This document shows positions 5,696 through 6,456 of a stretch of 6,456 bases of DNA, piece after piece. The translations under genes were made by a program, and so were the position numbers. Source of the stretch: Planctomycetaceae bacterium (GTDB lineage Bacteria; Planctomycetota; Planctomycetia; Pirellulales; Pirellulaceae); contig DMPQ01000260.1 of assembly GCA_003455945.1 (NCBI GenBank), forward strand, positions 2,201 through 8,656, given 5' to 3'. Position 1 is the first letter of the stretch. Each line of letters starts with the position of its first letter. The notes under the pieces were generated by a model. It had not been told where the DNA came from, did no database searches, and saw nothing but the letters and a program-made list of their open reading frames with translations.

Positions 5696-6456
5696 TCAGC
5701 GCGAGCCGGCTCGCAAGCCGGGGCGCTCCTCGCTCTGACGGACGATCTCGAGGAAGAGCTGTTCGAGCGTGGTGCGCGGATGCGTCACCTCGATCGTCTC
5801 TCCCGAGTGCCGAGCGATCACCTGACGGATCTCCTCGACCGCTTCCGGCGACAGCCGACTCGTCCGGATCTGCGTCTCCTGCTCCACCCGCAGCAGCTCG
5901 TCGACCCGACCCAGTTCCTTGAGTTCCCCCTGGAACAGAATGCCGATCCGATCGCAGACGTCCTGGACGTCATCCAGCTGGTGGCTGGACATCACGACCG
6001 TCTTCCCCTCGTCGCGCAGCTTGAGGATCAGGTCCTTCATTTCGCGCGTGCCGAGCGGGTCGAGGCCCGATGTCGGTTCGTCGAGGAAGATCAGCTCGGG
6101 ATCGTTGATGAGCGCCTGCGCCAGACCGATGCGGCGCGTCATTCCCTTCGAGTACTCGCGCAGCTGACGCTTGCGGGCATGATTCAGCCCGACCTGCTCG
6201 ATCAGCTTCCTGGCCCGCTCGCGCCGAATGTCCGCCGGCATGTCGAACAGCCGGCCGTAGAAGTCGAGCGTCTCTTCGGCCGTCAGGAAGCGATACAGAT
6301 ACGACTCCTCGGGGAGGTAGCCGATCCGCTCGTTCTTCGACACCTTCGACGCCTCTTCTCCCAGCACCAACGCACGGCCGCTCGTCGGAAAGAGGAGCCC
6401 CAGCAGCAGCTTGATCGTCGTCGACTTGCCCGAGCCGTTGGGGCCGAGCAGGCCGA
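5696..6456 (-). CDS. ABC transporter ATP-binding protein (ABC-2/NosF/CcmA-like), N-terminus cut by window edge
   Basis: This cytoplasmic ATPase hydrolyses ATP to drive the permease encoded next. The window holds the last 252 residues; the start lies beyond base 6456. Counting from the first complete codon, the Walker A motif GPNGSGKST is at 4-12, the Q-loop region GYLPEES near 46-50 carries Glu where Gln is usual, the signature EYSKGMTRR (100-108) replaces LSGGQ with YSKGM, Walker [13 protein letters not shown] is at 121-132, and the switch histidine is in [13 protein letters not shown] at 158. The C-terminal [11 protein letters not shown] (228-238) resembles the tail of DrrA/CcmA/NosF-type ATPases. 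All residues needed for ATP hydrolysis seem present, and YSKGM-type signatures are common in this subfamily. The frame remains open through 6370, where an internal TTG could be mistaken for a start; Walker A lies upstream of it, so it is not the start. Confidence 0.93.
   Translation of the reverse strand, partial: GLLGPNGSGKSTTIKLLLGLLFPTSGRALVLGEEASKVSKNERIGYLPEESYLYRFLTAEETLDFYGRLFDMPADIRRERARKLIEQVGLNHARKRQLREYSKGMTRRIGLAQALINDPELIFLDEPTSGLDPLGTREMKDLILKLRDEGKTVVMSSHQLDDVQDVCDRIGILFQGELKELGRVDELLRVEQETQIRTSRLSPEAVEEIRQVIARHSGETIEVTHPRTTLEQLFLEIVRQSEERPGLRAGSR

Noticed and set aside
5696..6370. ATPase starting at the TTG at 6370
   Set aside because: The reading frame continues upstream to the window edge and includes the Walker A motif GPNGSGKST at 6419-6445, which an ABC ATPase needs. 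The TTG is an internal leucine codon.

Overview
The window reads as a piece of chromosome from a GC-rich planctomycete (Planctomycetota). I infer this from the protein families, not from a marker gene. A large N-anchored extracytoplasmic protein, a DoxX-type membrane protein with a big insert and a Tat-type oxidoreductase start, placed next to an ABC exporter, is a combination I associate with planctomycete genomes. No rRNA, tRNA, CRISPR array, insertion sequence or phage gene is visible.

All recognisable genes lie on the minus strand, so the transcript runs from high to low coordinates. In that order they are: (1) an ABC transporter ATPase, 5696-6456, whose N-terminus is cut off by the window edge; (2) a 685-residue ABC-2-like permease, 3545-5602, with a roughly 340-residue soluble domain between membrane segments; (3) a 640-residue single-anchor protein with a helical, TPR-like body and a Pro/Gly/Ser/Thr-rich tail, 1626-3548; (4) a DoxX-type membrane protein, 116-1276, split by a roughly 235-residue insert with a coiled coil; (5) the first 39 codons of a probable Tat-exported oxidoreductase of the Gfo/Idh/MocA type, 1-119. 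Genes 2/3 and 4/5 overlap by the four bases ATGA, and both downstream starts have a good Shine-Dalgarno sequence, so each pair is probably translationally coupled. A 93-base gap separates 1 from 2 and a 349-base gap separates 3 from 4. Both gaps hold inverted repeats, and the larger one holds a weak promoter candidate for a DoxX/oxidoreductase sub-operon.

The topology is consistent across the cluster. The ATPase should be cytoplasmic, while the permease domain, the anchored protein, the DoxX insert and the predicted Tat substrate would all face the extracytoplasmic side. The ATPase/permease pair resembles NosFY/GldFG/CcmA-type ABC-2 systems, which often power envelope processes rather than simple import. 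Together the five genes look like one envelope-associated machine. Its substrate and function cannot be read from the sequence. The long plus-strand open frames are GC-driven shadows.
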